A DNA stretch of 17,299 nucleotides, taken from Chloroflexota bacterium (lineage in GTDB: Bacteria > Chloroflexota > Anaerolineae > Promineifilales > Promineifilaceae). The DNA is taken from NCBI GenBank assembly GCA_008501785.1, contig QQUD01000206.1:1-17299 (forward strand), written 5' to 3'. Position numbers and translations under genes: made by a program. The notes under the pieces were generated by a model that saw only the letters and a program-made list of their open reading frames with translations, had not been told where the DNA came from and made no database searches. Shown here piece after piece: positions 8,263-15,060 of the stretch (within the stretch, counting starts at the first letter, position 1; each line of letters begins with the position of its first letter).

Positions 8263-8350
8263 ACAGGGAGCTGGAGCAAGTCCGGCTGAGAGGATGACCC
8301 ACTTCGTCATCGACCTGCGAACCTGATCCGGATAATGCCGGCGTAGGAAA
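8263..8350 (+). ncRNA. TPP (THI-box) riboswitch
   Basis: The conserved thi-box blocks are present: GGCTGAGAGG (about 8284-8293), then ACCTGATCCGGATAATGCC (about 8321-8339) and GCGTAGGAAA (8341-8350). These form the pyrimidine- and pyrophosphate-sensing helices of the aptamer, which binds thiamine pyrophosphate. An intrinsic terminator follows at 8373-8398, so the mechanism is most likely TPP-dependent premature termination. The controlled gene is thiN, probably with the thiB-like gene after it, which fits a thiamine uptake and activation unit. Confidence 0.95.
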
Positions 8351-8372
8351 TACGCAAACAAAAATCAACATT

Positions 8373-8398
8373 AGCCACCCGGATAGGGTGGCTTTTTT
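8373..8398 (+). terminator. Riboswitch-associated intrinsic terminator
   Basis: The stem AGCCACCC (8373-8380) pairs with GGGTGGCT (8386-8393) around loop GGATA, followed by a T-run to 8398. It sits 23 bp past the aptamer and before thiN, in the usual place for the expression platform of a termination-type riboswitch. Confidence 0.85.
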
Positions 8399-8415
8399 GT
8401 TTGGTGAGGTAGAAG

Positions 8416-8468
8416 AGGTATCAGGTGTCAGGTATCGGTTAAAAGCTGAAACCTGATACCTGATACCT
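8416..8468. repeat. 18-bp inverted repeat between riboswitch terminator and thiN
   Basis: Arms 8416-8433 and 8451-8468 pair fully if one G-T wobble is allowed; each arm is itself two or more copies of a GGTATCA / GGTGTCA unit. The right arm is followed by TTTCTT. It would form a second stable hairpin in the thiN leader and might act as a further attenuator, or it may be an intergenic repeat. Confidence 0.6.
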
Positions 8469-8488
8469 TTCTTACCAAGGGATTAAAC

Positions 8489-9133
8489 ATGATCACACTC
8501 ATTTTCGCGAATGGTGAAATGGCAATAGGTGAATGGATACGGCCGTATTTGCAACAGGCAACGGCCGTTATTGCAGCAGACGGTGGCACAAGACATCTAC
8601 ACAAACTGGGCAAGCTGCCCGACCTCGCGATTGGTGATTTAGATTCGCTGACTGATGATCTGCACCAATGGCTAAACGATGGGCAAGTTACCATCCAACA
8701 GCACCCACCGGCAAAAGATGAAACCGACCTGGAACTGGCTCTGATTCACGCCGCCACTGAATATTCTGGCCCCATTTACCTGTTTGGCGTGCTTGGTGGA
8801 CGCTTAGACCAAACGTTAGCCAACATTTTGCTGCTAACACATCCGATATTGGCAAAGCGCGTTGTCAAATTGGTAACAGCCAATGAAACAGCGTGGCTCG
8901 TCACGCAATCCACCAAAATTATTGGGAACCCAGGTGACATCGTTTCACTCATTCCCCTGGGCGGCGATGTAAACATAGATCAAACGACGGGATTAGAATG
9001 GCCACTGGAAAGTGAAGTGCTGGCATTTGGACTGGCGCGGGGCATTAGCAATGTGATGACAGCATCAACGGCTTCTGTTGCCATTAAAGATGGCACATTG
9101 CTGTGCATTCATACGCCAGCAACCGTCAGGTGA
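8489..9133 (+). CDS. thiN: Thiamine pyrophosphokinase
   Basis: ThiN transfers a pyrophosphate group from ATP to thiamine to give the cofactor TPP. The 214-residue protein has the family motifs ADGG (30-33), GDLDS (49-53), PAKDETDLELAL (74-85) and GGRLDQTLANI (103-113), then the C-terminal thiamine-pocket segment TGLEWPL and RGISN. Length is normal for bacterial ThiN. It stands directly behind a TPP riboswitch, so it should be repressed when TPP is plentiful. Two palindrome copies (8538 and 8560) fall in the first 30 codons, giving RPY and ATAV. AAGGGA upstream supports the ATG. Confidence 0.95.
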   Translation: MITLIFANGEMAIGEWIRPYLQQATAVIAADGGTRHLHKLGKLPDLAIGDLDSLTDDLHQWLNDGQVTIQQHPPAKDETDLELALIHAATEYSGPIYLFGVLGGRLDQTLANILLLTHPILAKRVVKLVTANETAWLVTQSTKIIGNPGDIVSLIPLGGDVNIDQTTGLEWPLESEVLAFGLARGISNVMTASTASVAIKDGTLLCIHTPATVR

Positions 9134-9191
9134 TGAATCATTAAGCAACGAGGAAAAAGCCCATTCAGGCTAAACCCTCTTTCTTTTCTTC

Positions 9192-9222
9192 CTTTGTATC
9201 TTTGTGACTTTGTACCTTTGTA
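9192..9222. repeat. Short tandem repeat CTTTGTNN, 8-bp period
   Basis: CTTTGTA, CTTTGTG, CTTTGTA and CTTTGTA start at 9192, 9200, 9208 and 9216, exactly 8 bp apart. The array lies between thiN and the thiB-like gene, 24 bp before that start codon. Confidence 0.7.
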
Positions 9223-9245
9223 ATAAATTTCTTCTGGAGAATGAT

Positions 9246-10334
9246 ATGAAAAAAAACTTACTATTGATGTTCTTACTTGTTTTATTGATGATAGGTTGTA
9301 GTGGCGCGGCGATTGAAGGAGAAACGGCCGTTTCCAAAAACGACCCTGCTGCCGAGCCGCAAACTCTGACGCTGATGACTCATGACAGCTTCGCCATCAG
9401 CGAATCCGTATTGAAAGCGTTTGAAGCCGAAAACAACGTCACCATCGAACTGCTGCCATCTGGCGATACTGGTGCAGCATTAAATCAGGCGATTCTCTCG
9501 GCTGACAATCCACTGGCCGACCTTTTCTTTGGCGTAGACAACACCTTCATGAGCCGCGCCTTGGAAGCTGATATTTTCACAGCATATGCATCTCCAATGC
9601 TGGCTGAAATCCCAGATGAACTTGAACTAGACAGCAGCAACCACCTGCTGCCAGTCGATTATGGCGACGTTTGCCTTAATTACGACATTACCTGGTTTAC
9701 AGAAAACAATTTGGCATTGCCCACTTCGCTGGCTGACCTGACTGGCCCTGCATACGCGGGTTTGCTGGTAGCTGAAAATCCGGCAACATCTAGCCCAGGC
9801 TTGGCCTTTATGCTGGCTTCCGTCGCTGAGTTTGGTACCGAAGGTGATTACACATTCCTCGATTACTGGGCCGATTTACGTGCCAATGATGTGCTGATTA
9901 CCAACGGCTGGGAAGATGCCTATTATGGGCAGTTTACAGTGGCGAGTGAGGGAGAACGGCCGTTAGTCGTCTCCTACGCCAGCAGCCCACCCGCTGAGGT
10001 GATTTTTGCAGACCCGCCAGTTGACACAGCACCGAGTGCCAGCGTGGTTGCCTCAGGAATGTGCTTCCGCCAAATTGAGTTTGTCGGCATCTTAAAAGGC
10101 ACCGAAAATCAGGCATTGGCCGAAAAGTTTGTCGATTTCATGCTCAGTCAGCCATTCCAAGAAGACATTCCGCTAAATATGTTCGTCTTCCCCGCCAACG
10201 AAAACGCTGAACTGCCAGCCGAATTTATCGAATGGGCACAAATCCCCGATGCATCTGCCACGGTCGATCCCGCCCAAGTTGAAGCTAACCGCGAAACTTG
10301 GATTGAAGAATGGACTGAAGTTGTTCTGCGCTAG
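9246..10334 (+). CDS. thiB: Thiamine-type ABC transporter substrate-binding lipoprotein
   Basis: The 362-residue product starts at ATG 9246, supported by TGGAGA just upstream; an in-frame GTG at 9204 would spoil the signal peptide. Residues 1-17 are a lipoprotein signal with lipobox MIGC, giving lipid-anchored C18. A low-complexity linker that carries the palindrome-encoded ETAV follows. The binding-protein fold begins at LTLMTHDSFAISESVLKAFE (41-60), with ADLFFGVDNT (91-100), the pattern of ThiB/TbpA proteins. It should capture thiamine or its phosphates at the cell surface. It follows thiN and the TPP riboswitch, which supports the substrate. The permease and ATPase (thiP, thiQ) that normally accompany it are not in the next genes, so they must be elsewhere. 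Confidence 0.85.
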   Translation: MKKNLLLMFLLVLLMIGCSGAAIEGETAVSKNDPAAEPQTLTLMTHDSFAISESVLKAFEAENNVTIELLPSGDTGAALNQAILSADNPLADLFFGVDNTFMSRALEADIFTAYASPMLAEIPDELELDSSNHLLPVDYGDVCLNYDITWFTENNLALPTSLADLTGPAYAGLLVAENPATSSPGLAFMLASVAEFGTEGDYTFLDYWADLRANDVLITNGWEDAYYGQFTVASEGERPLVVSYASSPPAEVIFADPPVDTAPSASVVASGMCFRQIEFVGILKGTENQALAEKFVDFMLSQPFQEDIPLNMFVFPANENAELPAEFIEWAQIPDASATVDPAQVEANRETWIEEWTEVVLR

Positions 10335-10344
10335 TTTTTTATAA

Positions 10345-10399
10345 ACACGGATAAGGGGAACACGGACAAAAAATTTATCCGCATTCCCCCTATCCGTAT
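10345..10399. repeat. Imperfect 26-bp inverted repeat after thiB
   Basis: Arms 10345-10370 and 10374-10399 match at 21 of 26 positions, all differences being transitions. The ACGGATA-GGGGAA core resembles the repeat at 12355-12419, so the two may be copies of one dispersed intergenic element. It could also end the thiN-thiB transcript. Confidence 0.6.
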
Positions 10400-10424
10400 C
10401 TAAATCACAAACAACATTCCTAAC

Positions 10425-10483
10425 TCGTAATCGTGATCGTCATTCGTGATCATAATCGAAATTAATACCGATTACGATTACGA
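10425..10483. repeat. Inverted repeat of TCGTAATCG units
   Basis: TCGTAATCGTGATCG (10425-10439) pairs with CGATTACGATTACGA (10469-10483) at 14 of 15 positions. Between them are more CGTGATC-like units. The stretch is non-coding and built from degenerate repeats of one short word. Confidence 0.6.
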
Positions 10484-10560
10484 AAACAATCACGAACACG
10501 AATAGGCAGCCCAGTTTTAAATAGATACCTCATTAACTTCCTCACTCAGGCTTTTTTTGA

Positions 10561-10566
10561 TATGAT
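10561..10566 (+). promoter_or_regulatory. Probable -10 box of the ROK kinase gene, leaderless start
   Basis: TATGAT at 10561-10566 ends 8 bases before the ATG at 10575, so transcription would start at or beside the start codon. No Shine-Dalgarno is visible, which fits a leaderless mRNA. A good -35 is not seen. Confidence 0.4.
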
Positions 10567-10574
10567 CGCTGCTC

Positions 10575-11498
10575 ATGAGCGAGATTATTTTGGCATTTGA
10601 TTTTGGCGGCACGAAGTTAACGGCCGCTTCCCTCACCACCAACCAACTCACCGCAGACACTCCCCAATGGCAAGGACATCGCCGCGTCTTTTCGCCACAT
10701 GACGGCAATGCACAGTATGACATCGACACCATGATTCAACTAGGCAAAGACCTATTGGGTGACCAATCTTTGACAGGAATTGGCGTTAGTTTTGGAGGAC
10801 CAGTTGATTACGACAATGGACTGGTACGTCTCTCACATCACGTTCCTGGCTGGGAAAATACGCCGCTGCAAACGATGCTACAAGATGCATTCCACGCACC
10901 GGTACAGGTAGACAACGATGCAAATGTAGCAGCGTTGGGTGAATGGCGTTTTGGTGCAGGGCGCGGCGTCGATTCGCTGCTGTATGTGACGGTAAGTACG
11001 GGTATTGGTGGCGGTTGGGTGTTGGGGAAACGGCCGTTTCGCGGTCACGCCGGCATGGCAGGTGAAATCGGGCACACCGTCGTCGATCCCAATGGTCCAG
11101 TTTGTCTGTGCGGTAAACGCGGCTGCGTCGAGCGGCTGGCCTCTGGCCCCTACATGGCGCAAGATTTGGTCGCCAAACTAGGTGTTCCCAGCAAGCAAAT
11201 CACCGGCAAAGATGTAGCGAAGATGGCAGCACAAGGTAATGGTGACGCCCAACAAATTTTATTGCGCGGTGCCTGGGCATTAGGAACTGGCATCGGCAAT
11301 GCCGCCAACCTGATCAACCCCCAACGCATTGTGTTGGGCGGCGGCGTCACCAAATCAGGCAAATTTTGGTGGCAAACCGTGCGCCAAACAGCCCACAAAA
11401 CGGCCCTACCAGAAGTGTCCTTCGACGTTGTACCGGCTGCCTTCGCTGACGATGCGCCTTTGTGGGGAGCCATCGCGTTAGCCAGTCAGAAATTTTGA
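10575..11498 (+). CDS. ROK-family sugar kinase (glucokinase-like)
   Basis: The 307-residue protein is a ROK kinase. The phosphate-binding DFGGTKLTA is at residues 9-17, the catalytic Asp is D115 in VDNDANVAALGE (112-123), STGIGGGWVLG spans 141-151, and the zinc site is H167 with C177, C179 and C184 in CLCGKRGC. EIGHTVV and GCVERLASG are also typical. It probably phosphorylates glucose or a related hexose with ATP, which would fit the starch-degrading enzyme in the window, but ROK specificity (glucose, N-acetylglucosamine, N-acetylmannosamine) cannot be read here. The start is fixed by family alignment of the DFGGTK motif. Two palindromes lie inside, one giving KRPF. Confidence 0.92.
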   Translation: MSEIILAFDFGGTKLTAASLTTNQLTADTPQWQGHRRVFSPHDGNAQYDIDTMIQLGKDLLGDQSLTGIGVSFGGPVDYDNGLVRLSHHVPGWENTPLQTMLQDAFHAPVQVDNDANVAALGEWRFGAGRGVDSLLYVTVSTGIGGGWVLGKRPFRGHAGMAGEIGHTVVDPNGPVCLCGKRGCVERLASGPYMAQDLVAKLGVPSKQITGKDVAKMAAQGNGDAQQILLRGAWALGTGIGNAANLINPQRIVLGGGVTKSGKFWWQTVRQTAHKTALPEVSFDVVPAAFADDAPLWGAIALASQKF

Positions 11499-11597
11499 AT
11501 CAGCCAGCGGATTTGTGACTCCTATCAGGGTTGGCTGTCTATAAAATTGTTCGTCATTAACAAACCTTGTGGGAAATTGATTTCTCAGAAATTGGTT

Positions 11598-11676
11598 GGC
11601 AACAACGAATAAAAACAAAGAACGGATAACAAAAAATCCAGTCTTCATCTATTCCTTACTCTTATCCGTTGTTGCC
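11598..11676. repeat. Inverted repeat after the ROK gene
   Basis: GGCAACAACGAATAA (11598-11612) pairs with 11662-11676 at 14 of 15 positions around a 49-base spacer. The spacer holds a further GAACGGATAAC copy. No U-run follows, so terminator function is uncertain. It belongs in style with the other ACGGATA-bearing intergenic repeats. Confidence 0.5.
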
Positions 11677-11721
11677 CTGAATAGAAAATGTTTTTAATTC
11701 GTTCAGGAGGACAGGAAACAA

Positions 11722-12339
11722 ATGTTTAACAAAATATTTGATCGTTTTGATGATTTTGACGTGGAAAAAGTGGTAGAAGTTGTCAATTTGGTGTGGAATA
11801 ACCGGGAGAAGTTTATGGACCTGGTTGAAAATTTGCCAAAACTACTGCAAGAAACAGGGGAAAGCATCGAATCAGCAGGTTCCAGCGCCATGAAAGCCAG
11901 CACATTCCTCTCTGGTGATGCAAAGGGATCCCCCAGCGCAGGCGATATCTCCACTCTAGCGGCCAATGCACTAGATAGCTGTCAAGATGAAATCAGCGCA
12001 GCGGCCAAAATCATGGAAAATCTAGGTGAAGAGCTGGACAAAATTCGGATTCCTAGCATTAAACCCAAATATATGGATTTGATGGGCAACAAAATTATCA
12101 GTGGGCTGGACATTGGCGAAGAAGGGATCATGGATAATGCAGCAGACCGGCTAAAGCACGGGTCTGATCGCATGGAGAAGATTGGCAAAGATTTGCGGCT
12201 GGTCGCTACGAATTTACGCGATTTGGGTGGTGTGCTGACTGAAACAGGTAAAGATTTAAACGATGTCGGTGTGCAGTTAAAAAGTAGTGGCGGCACGCTG
12301 CGCTCTCTGAGTGATTTAAAGGGATTTACGAAGAAGTAG
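11722..12339 (+). CDS. Unrecognised helical protein with C-terminal Gly/Leu heptad repeat
   Basis: I do not recognise the family. The 205-residue product has no signal peptide, no membrane segment, and one Cys (C87). Residues 1-60 and 75-110 are predicted helical and charged. From 155 to 197 there is a regular heptad: G155, A162, G169, G176, G183, G190 and S197 are seven apart, each followed three residues later by Leu (158, 165, 172, 179, 186, 193). Small residue at one core position and Leu at the other suggests a very closely packed helical hairpin or bundle. AGGAGG (11705-11710) plus AGGA (11713-11716) precede the ATG. It lacks the palindrome. A structural, granule- or membrane-associated role is possible but unsupported. 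Confidence 0.8.
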   Translation: MFNKIFDRFDDFDVEKVVEVVNLVWNNREKFMDLVENLPKLLQETGESIESAGSSAMKASTFLSGDAKGSPSAGDISTLAANALDSCQDEISAAAKIMENLGEELDKIRIPSIKPKYMDLMGNKIISGLDIGEEGIMDNAADRLKHGSDRMEKIGKDLRLVATNLRDLGGVLTETGKDLNDVGVQLKSSGGTLRSLSDLKGFTKK

Positions 12340-12354
12340 AAGAGAAAATTTGTA

Positions 12355-12419
12355 GATACAGATAGGGGTGAACACGGATTATTTGAAATTTATATCCGTA
12401 TTTTTCCCTATCCGTTTTT
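12355..12419. repeat. Imperfect inverted repeat resembling the 10345 element
   Basis: The left side holds AGATAGGGGTGAACACGGAT and the right side the partly complementary TATCCGTATTTTTCCCTATC. The word order matches the repeat after thiB. The region is non-coding, between the helical protein gene and the GIY-YIG gene. Confidence 0.5.
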
Positions 12420-12436
12420 AATTGGAAAAATGAAAG

Positions 12437-13036
12437 TTGACTGATACAAAGCCGTTTACGATTTTGGGAGATGAGGCATCGCGGGGTGGGAGTTATTTGC
12501 TGCATATTGAGATGAAAACGCCTGCACTGAGCGCAGCCGAAGGGGCCGTAACCCTCCAATTCGGCCGTTTCAACCAAGGGCGGCCCATTTCCATTCCAGC
12601 GGGGATGCTGGTTTACATCGGGTCGGCAATGGGACAAAAAGGGTCTAGCTCATTGGCGCGGCGGCTGCTGCGCCACGCGACACGCACGGGAAAACGGCCG
12701 TATCACCCCATCCGCGACCACATGCTAACCACATTTCCATCCGTTGGATTAGCCGACACCCCACTCAAACCACCCACCGGCAAGAAAATCCATTGGCATG
12801 TTGACTATTTGTTGGATGGGGAAACGGCCGTTTTGCACCACATCACCATCCTCCGCAGCCGCACCCGCCTTGAAACACCCCTCGCCCACCTACTCATGGC
12901 TGACCCAGCCACATTCATTATCCAACCCGGATTAGGAGCCAGTGACGCCTCGGGGGAGACGCATTTGTTGGGGGTAACGGCCGTTACCAACTGGTGGCAA
13001 ACTCTGACAGAAAGTTTTGGGCAACTCTTAGGGTAA
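12437..13036 (+). CDS. GIY-YIG (DUF123/Uri-type) nuclease-like protein
   Basis: The protein is about 199 residues if it starts at TTG 12437; TTG 12464 is an alternative, and the first in-frame ATG (12512) would lose the conserved start. The DUF123 pattern is GGSYLLHIEM (17-26) as the GIY strand, LVYIGSAMG (58-66) as the YIG strand, the RRLLRH helix (75-80), KIHWHVDYLL (117-126), and the tail GLGASDASGETHLLGV (165-180). These are small stand-alone relatives of GIY-YIG endonucleases, named after an archaeal uracil-directed nuclease; activity in bacteria is largely unproven. Four palindrome cores occur here, giving RF, RPY, ETAV and VTAV, a very high density. A hairpin with a T-run follows. The start codon is the weak point. 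Confidence 0.8.
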   Translation: MTDTKPFTILGDEASRGGSYLLHIEMKTPALSAAEGAVTLQFGRFNQGRPISIPAGMLVYIGSAMGQKGSSSLARRLLRHATRTGKRPYHPIRDHMLTTFPSVGLADTPLKPPTGKKIHWHVDYLLDGETAVLHHITILRSRTRLETPLAHLLMADPATFIIQPGLGASDASGETHLLGVTAVTNWWQTLTESFGQLLG

Positions 13037-13043
13037 GAAAAAC

Positions 13044-13071
13044 ATCAGTAAACCCTTCTGATCTATTTTTT
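13044..13071 (+). terminator. Weak terminator after the GIY-YIG gene
   Basis: ATCAG (13044-13048) pairs with CTGAT (13058-13062), followed by CTATTTTTT. The stem is short. It overlaps the stop of the convergent recombinase gene and marks the left border of the AT-rich island. Confidence 0.4.
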
Positions 13072-13635
13072 ACTCTTTGATTTCCTAACATTCAAGTATG
13101 CGTATAGCGTTGATTTTGAAATTCCCAATATCTGACAAATATCTTTGATGGAGTGCTCTCTTTCATCATAGAGTTTATAAGCTAATTCTACTTTTTTATC
13201 ATTTAGTGCTTTAGGACGCCCACCTTTTCTACCTCTGGCTCTAGCAGCTTCTAAGCCTGCTTTTGTGCGTTCACGAATCAGATCTCTTTCAAATTCAGCC
13301 AACGCTCCAAATATGTGAAAAACCAATTTCCCGCCACTGGTCGTCGTGTTTATCGATTCTTGAAGGCTCTGAAATCCAATATGACGTGCTTCAAATAAAT
13401 TCATAAGCGCGATCAGATTCTTTAAAGACCTCCCTAATCTATCCAATCGCCAAACAATCAAAGTATCCTCATCGTCTCGAAGATATTCCAATGCAGCCTG
13501 CAATCCAGGTCGTTCCGTTTTCACCCCACTAGCTACATCATGGAATATTTTTGAACAGCCTACTTTTTCTAATGCATCAATTTAGAGGGATAAATCTTGG
13601 TCATCAGTAGATACCCGAACATAACCAACAAACAT
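13063..13635 (-). pseudogene. Serine recombinase (resolvase/invertase) with an in-frame nonsense codon
   Basis: The full reading frame begins at the ATG complementary to 13633-13635 and gives MFVGYVRVSTDDQDLSL, then TAA (13582-13584), then IDALEKVGCSKIFHDV and onward without shift to the TAG at 13063. Codon 18 is normally Gln here (LSLQIDAL), so a single CAA-to-TAA change explains it. The rest has VWRLDRLGRSLKNL, the LAEFERDLIRERTKAGL helix, the GRKGGRPK hinge and a C-terminal helix-turn-helix (DICQILGISKSTLYAYL). The nucleophile is S9, before the stop. A restart at GTG 13524 would yield 153 residues lacking it, hence no strand cleavage. Total 190 codons, the normal Tn3/Hin size. Readthrough or a read error are the alternatives. 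Confidence 0.85.
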
Positions 13636-13641
13636 AAGCTA

Positions 13642-13671
13642 ATTATATAGTGCAGAAACCTGTTAAATCAA
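13642..13671 (-). promoter_or_regulatory. Promoter of the serine recombinase gene
   Basis: On the minus strand TTGATT (13666-13671) and a perfect TATAAT (13642-13647) are 18 bp apart. The start would lie at about 13635, the first base of the ATG, so the mRNA would be leaderless. This supports 13635 as the true ancestral start. Confidence 0.55.
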
Positions 13672-14097
13672 GACATTAATAGACTTTGATATCCGCAACG
13701 GGTTTTCGTACCGGTTTGGCAGTGATTTTCATCAGGGTGACAGGGTATCCGAAAAACGGGCGATTCCTTTACACTTAAACTGGGCAACATCATTTTCCTA
13801 TCTTTTATTGAACAAACAAAAAAACATGTTTATGATAAGGTTTGGTCTTGGAAAAATCGATGGATTGTACATTTTATCACAATGTTGCCCTCTTGCTGCT
13901 TTTCTTTTATTCTTGAATTGTGCTCAACGACACTACATTCTAAATTACACACATTATTTATATCAACTTGGAAAAAGCAACAATATTAGGTCACTTGTAG
14001 AAAGTCTATTTAATAGCTCTTTAGCGGGTAGGTTCGCTAGATTTACCCCTATATCAGAGAAGGTTCATGCTCTTGCAAGTATGTTTATAATATTGGT
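13672..14097. other. AT-rich stretch without a convincing gene; paired TATCCG repeats
   Basis: TATCCGCAACGGG (13690-13702) and TATCCGAAAAACGGG (13746-13760) are near-direct repeats beside the recombinase promoter, and could be part of a recombination (res-like) site. An open frame at 13808-14188 lacks a ribosome site, recognisable motifs and plausible composition, and overlaps the better-supported WGR gene, so I do not call it. Confidence 0.4.
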
Positions 14098-14250
14098 ATG
14101 GTTGTTCTTCTCAAGCGATTCGAACCTGAAGAGCATATCATCAGATGGTACTCGATTCATGTACAGCCAACCTTGCTTGATCCAGTAGCCGTTATTTGTG
14201 CCTGGGGAAGTTGGGAAACGAACTGGCAGCAAACACGAGTATTACCGGCC

Positions 14251-14560
14251 CTTGAGTTTGGCTTTTCTTGAGTGTCTTTTGGTCTCAGGAAAGCAAATTT
14301 ACTCGAAAGAAGGTTGCTAGATCGATTTTTCTAGGCCAGTTGTACGGGATCCGTGCCCAACTGGCCTAGAAATTGTCCGGCAAGCCGAATTTTTAGCGTT
14401 TGAGATAGGACGGATTCGTTGGTCGTTCATATTCAAGTCTCCATTTTGAGCGACTCCTTGCTTATCACGGGATAATTATCATGTGTTGGTCGCTATTTAT
14501 ACTTACTATATTGAACTTACCAACGAAATCCACCCCTATTACAAAAGAGCCAAACTCAAG
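14251..14560. mobile_element. MITE-like insertion with 13-bp terminal inverted repeats
   Basis: CTTGAGTTTGGCT at 14251-14263 is repeated exactly in inverse at 14548-14560, at the two points where the WGR reading is lost and regained. The element has no gene and carries a strong internal hairpin. No clear target duplication flanks these ends. A different boundary is suggested by the 5-bp direct repeat TTACC at 14242-14246 and 14517-14521. A degenerate third copy of the end (AGCAAACTCAAG) lies at 14780-14791. Confidence 0.6.
14328..14372. repeat. Perfect 15-bp hairpin inside the inserted element
   Basis: TTTCTAGGCCAGTTG (14328-14342) pairs exactly with 14358-14372, with a 15-base loop that itself holds ACGGGATCCGT. 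No U-run follows. It is the most stable structure in the element. Confidence 0.8.
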
Positions 14561-14832
14561 ACAGGCGTTAGCAAGTAAGATTGTGGCGGAGAAAATCAAG
14601 CGAGGGTATCATCGAATTACAGAGTAAAGAATCTAACCGTTTTTTAGACATTCTTCCAGTGGTAGTCAGTGAAAAAATGCGGTTTTGGAATCGTCTATTT
14701 AACCTCCATTTTCCTTACTTTTCAAAGTTATTACCTGATTGTTAGTCAATCTATATTTCTAACACTTCAGGACTTTTCCAGCAAACTCAAGTTATAAAAC
14801 GTTAGCGAAGTTTGATTGATGAGGAAAAGTAA

Positions 14833-14865
14833 ATGACGATAATCACTACAGTAACTGGCAAGTGA
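14833..14865 (+). pseudogene. Possible remnant of a ParA-type ATPase start
   Basis: A GAGGA ribosome site (14821-14825) precedes ATG 14833, which encodes MTIITTVTGK then TGA. ParA/MinD-type ATPases commonly begin M.IIT...GKGGVGKT, so this looks like a ParA start cut at its Walker A motif. The next gene, six bases on, resembles small proteins that often follow parA. Ten residues are little evidence; a short leader peptide is the alternative. Confidence 0.3.
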
Positions 14866-14871
14866 ATCCGG

Positions 14872-15060
14872 ATGCGGCGTAAAAAGCCAGGACCAAAACC
14901 ACTGCCTGAAAGCGTGAAGAAACGGCGAGTTAATATTTGTTTATCTCCATATTGGCATCAGACAGGTAAAGAACGAGCAGCCGCAAGAAAGCTATCATTT
15001 TCTGAATATTTAGAAGAGTTGATCTATCTAGATTCATTACACAACGAATCTGCTGAATAA
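14872..15060 (+). CDS. Small basic protein, ribbon-helix-helix-like
   Basis: The 62-residue product has a basic start with GPKP (7-10), then KRRVNICLSPYWHQTGKERA (17-36) and ARKLSFSEYLEELIYL (38-53). A short strand after a basic stretch followed by two helices, the second starting with SFSEYLEEL, is the plan of ribbon-helix-helix DNA-binding proteins such as plasmid partition factors and antitoxins. No toxin gene is adjacent. The ribosome site is poor, which would fit translational coupling to an upstream parA now lost. The family call rests on pattern only. Confidence 0.55.
   Translation: MRRKKPGPKPLPESVKKRRVNICLSPYWHQTGKERAAARKLSFSEYLEELIYLDSLHNESAE

Larger units (their letters stand above)
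14098..14627 (+). pseudogene. WGR-domain protein gene split by an inserted element
   Basis: The first part, 14098-14271, reads 57 codons from ATG: MVVLLKRFEPEEHIIRWYSI, then HVQPTLLDPVAVICAWGSWE and TNWQQTRVLPA before it runs into foreign codons and TGA. This is the WGR layout (RFY..LQPTLF..W.L.R.WGR..G..R), with WGS in place of WGR. The last part, in another frame, ends RQALASKIVAEKIKRGYHRI-TE and TAA at 14625-14627, which fits the closing helix of WGR domains (K.KRGY). The 310-bp element at 14251-14560 lies between. Joined, the protein would be about 75-85 residues, the normal size of a single WGR domain. WGR domains bind nucleic acid or are found in PARPs and MolR-type proteins; the role here is unknown. 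The N-terminal half could still be made. Confidence 0.65.

Noticed and set aside
9204..9245. Upstream GTG start for the thiB-like gene
   Set aside because: It would add 14 residues in front of a clear lipoprotein signal and reads through the 8-bp repeat; ATG 9246 has a ribosome site.
13808..14188. 126-codon open frame with a TTG start
   Set aside because: No ribosome site, no motif, random-looking Cys/Phe/Ser-rich composition, and it overlaps the WGR gene start in another frame.
14247..14516. Small group I intron in the WGR gene
   Set aside because: No P/Q/R/S core was recognised, and exact inverted ends fit a transposable element better.
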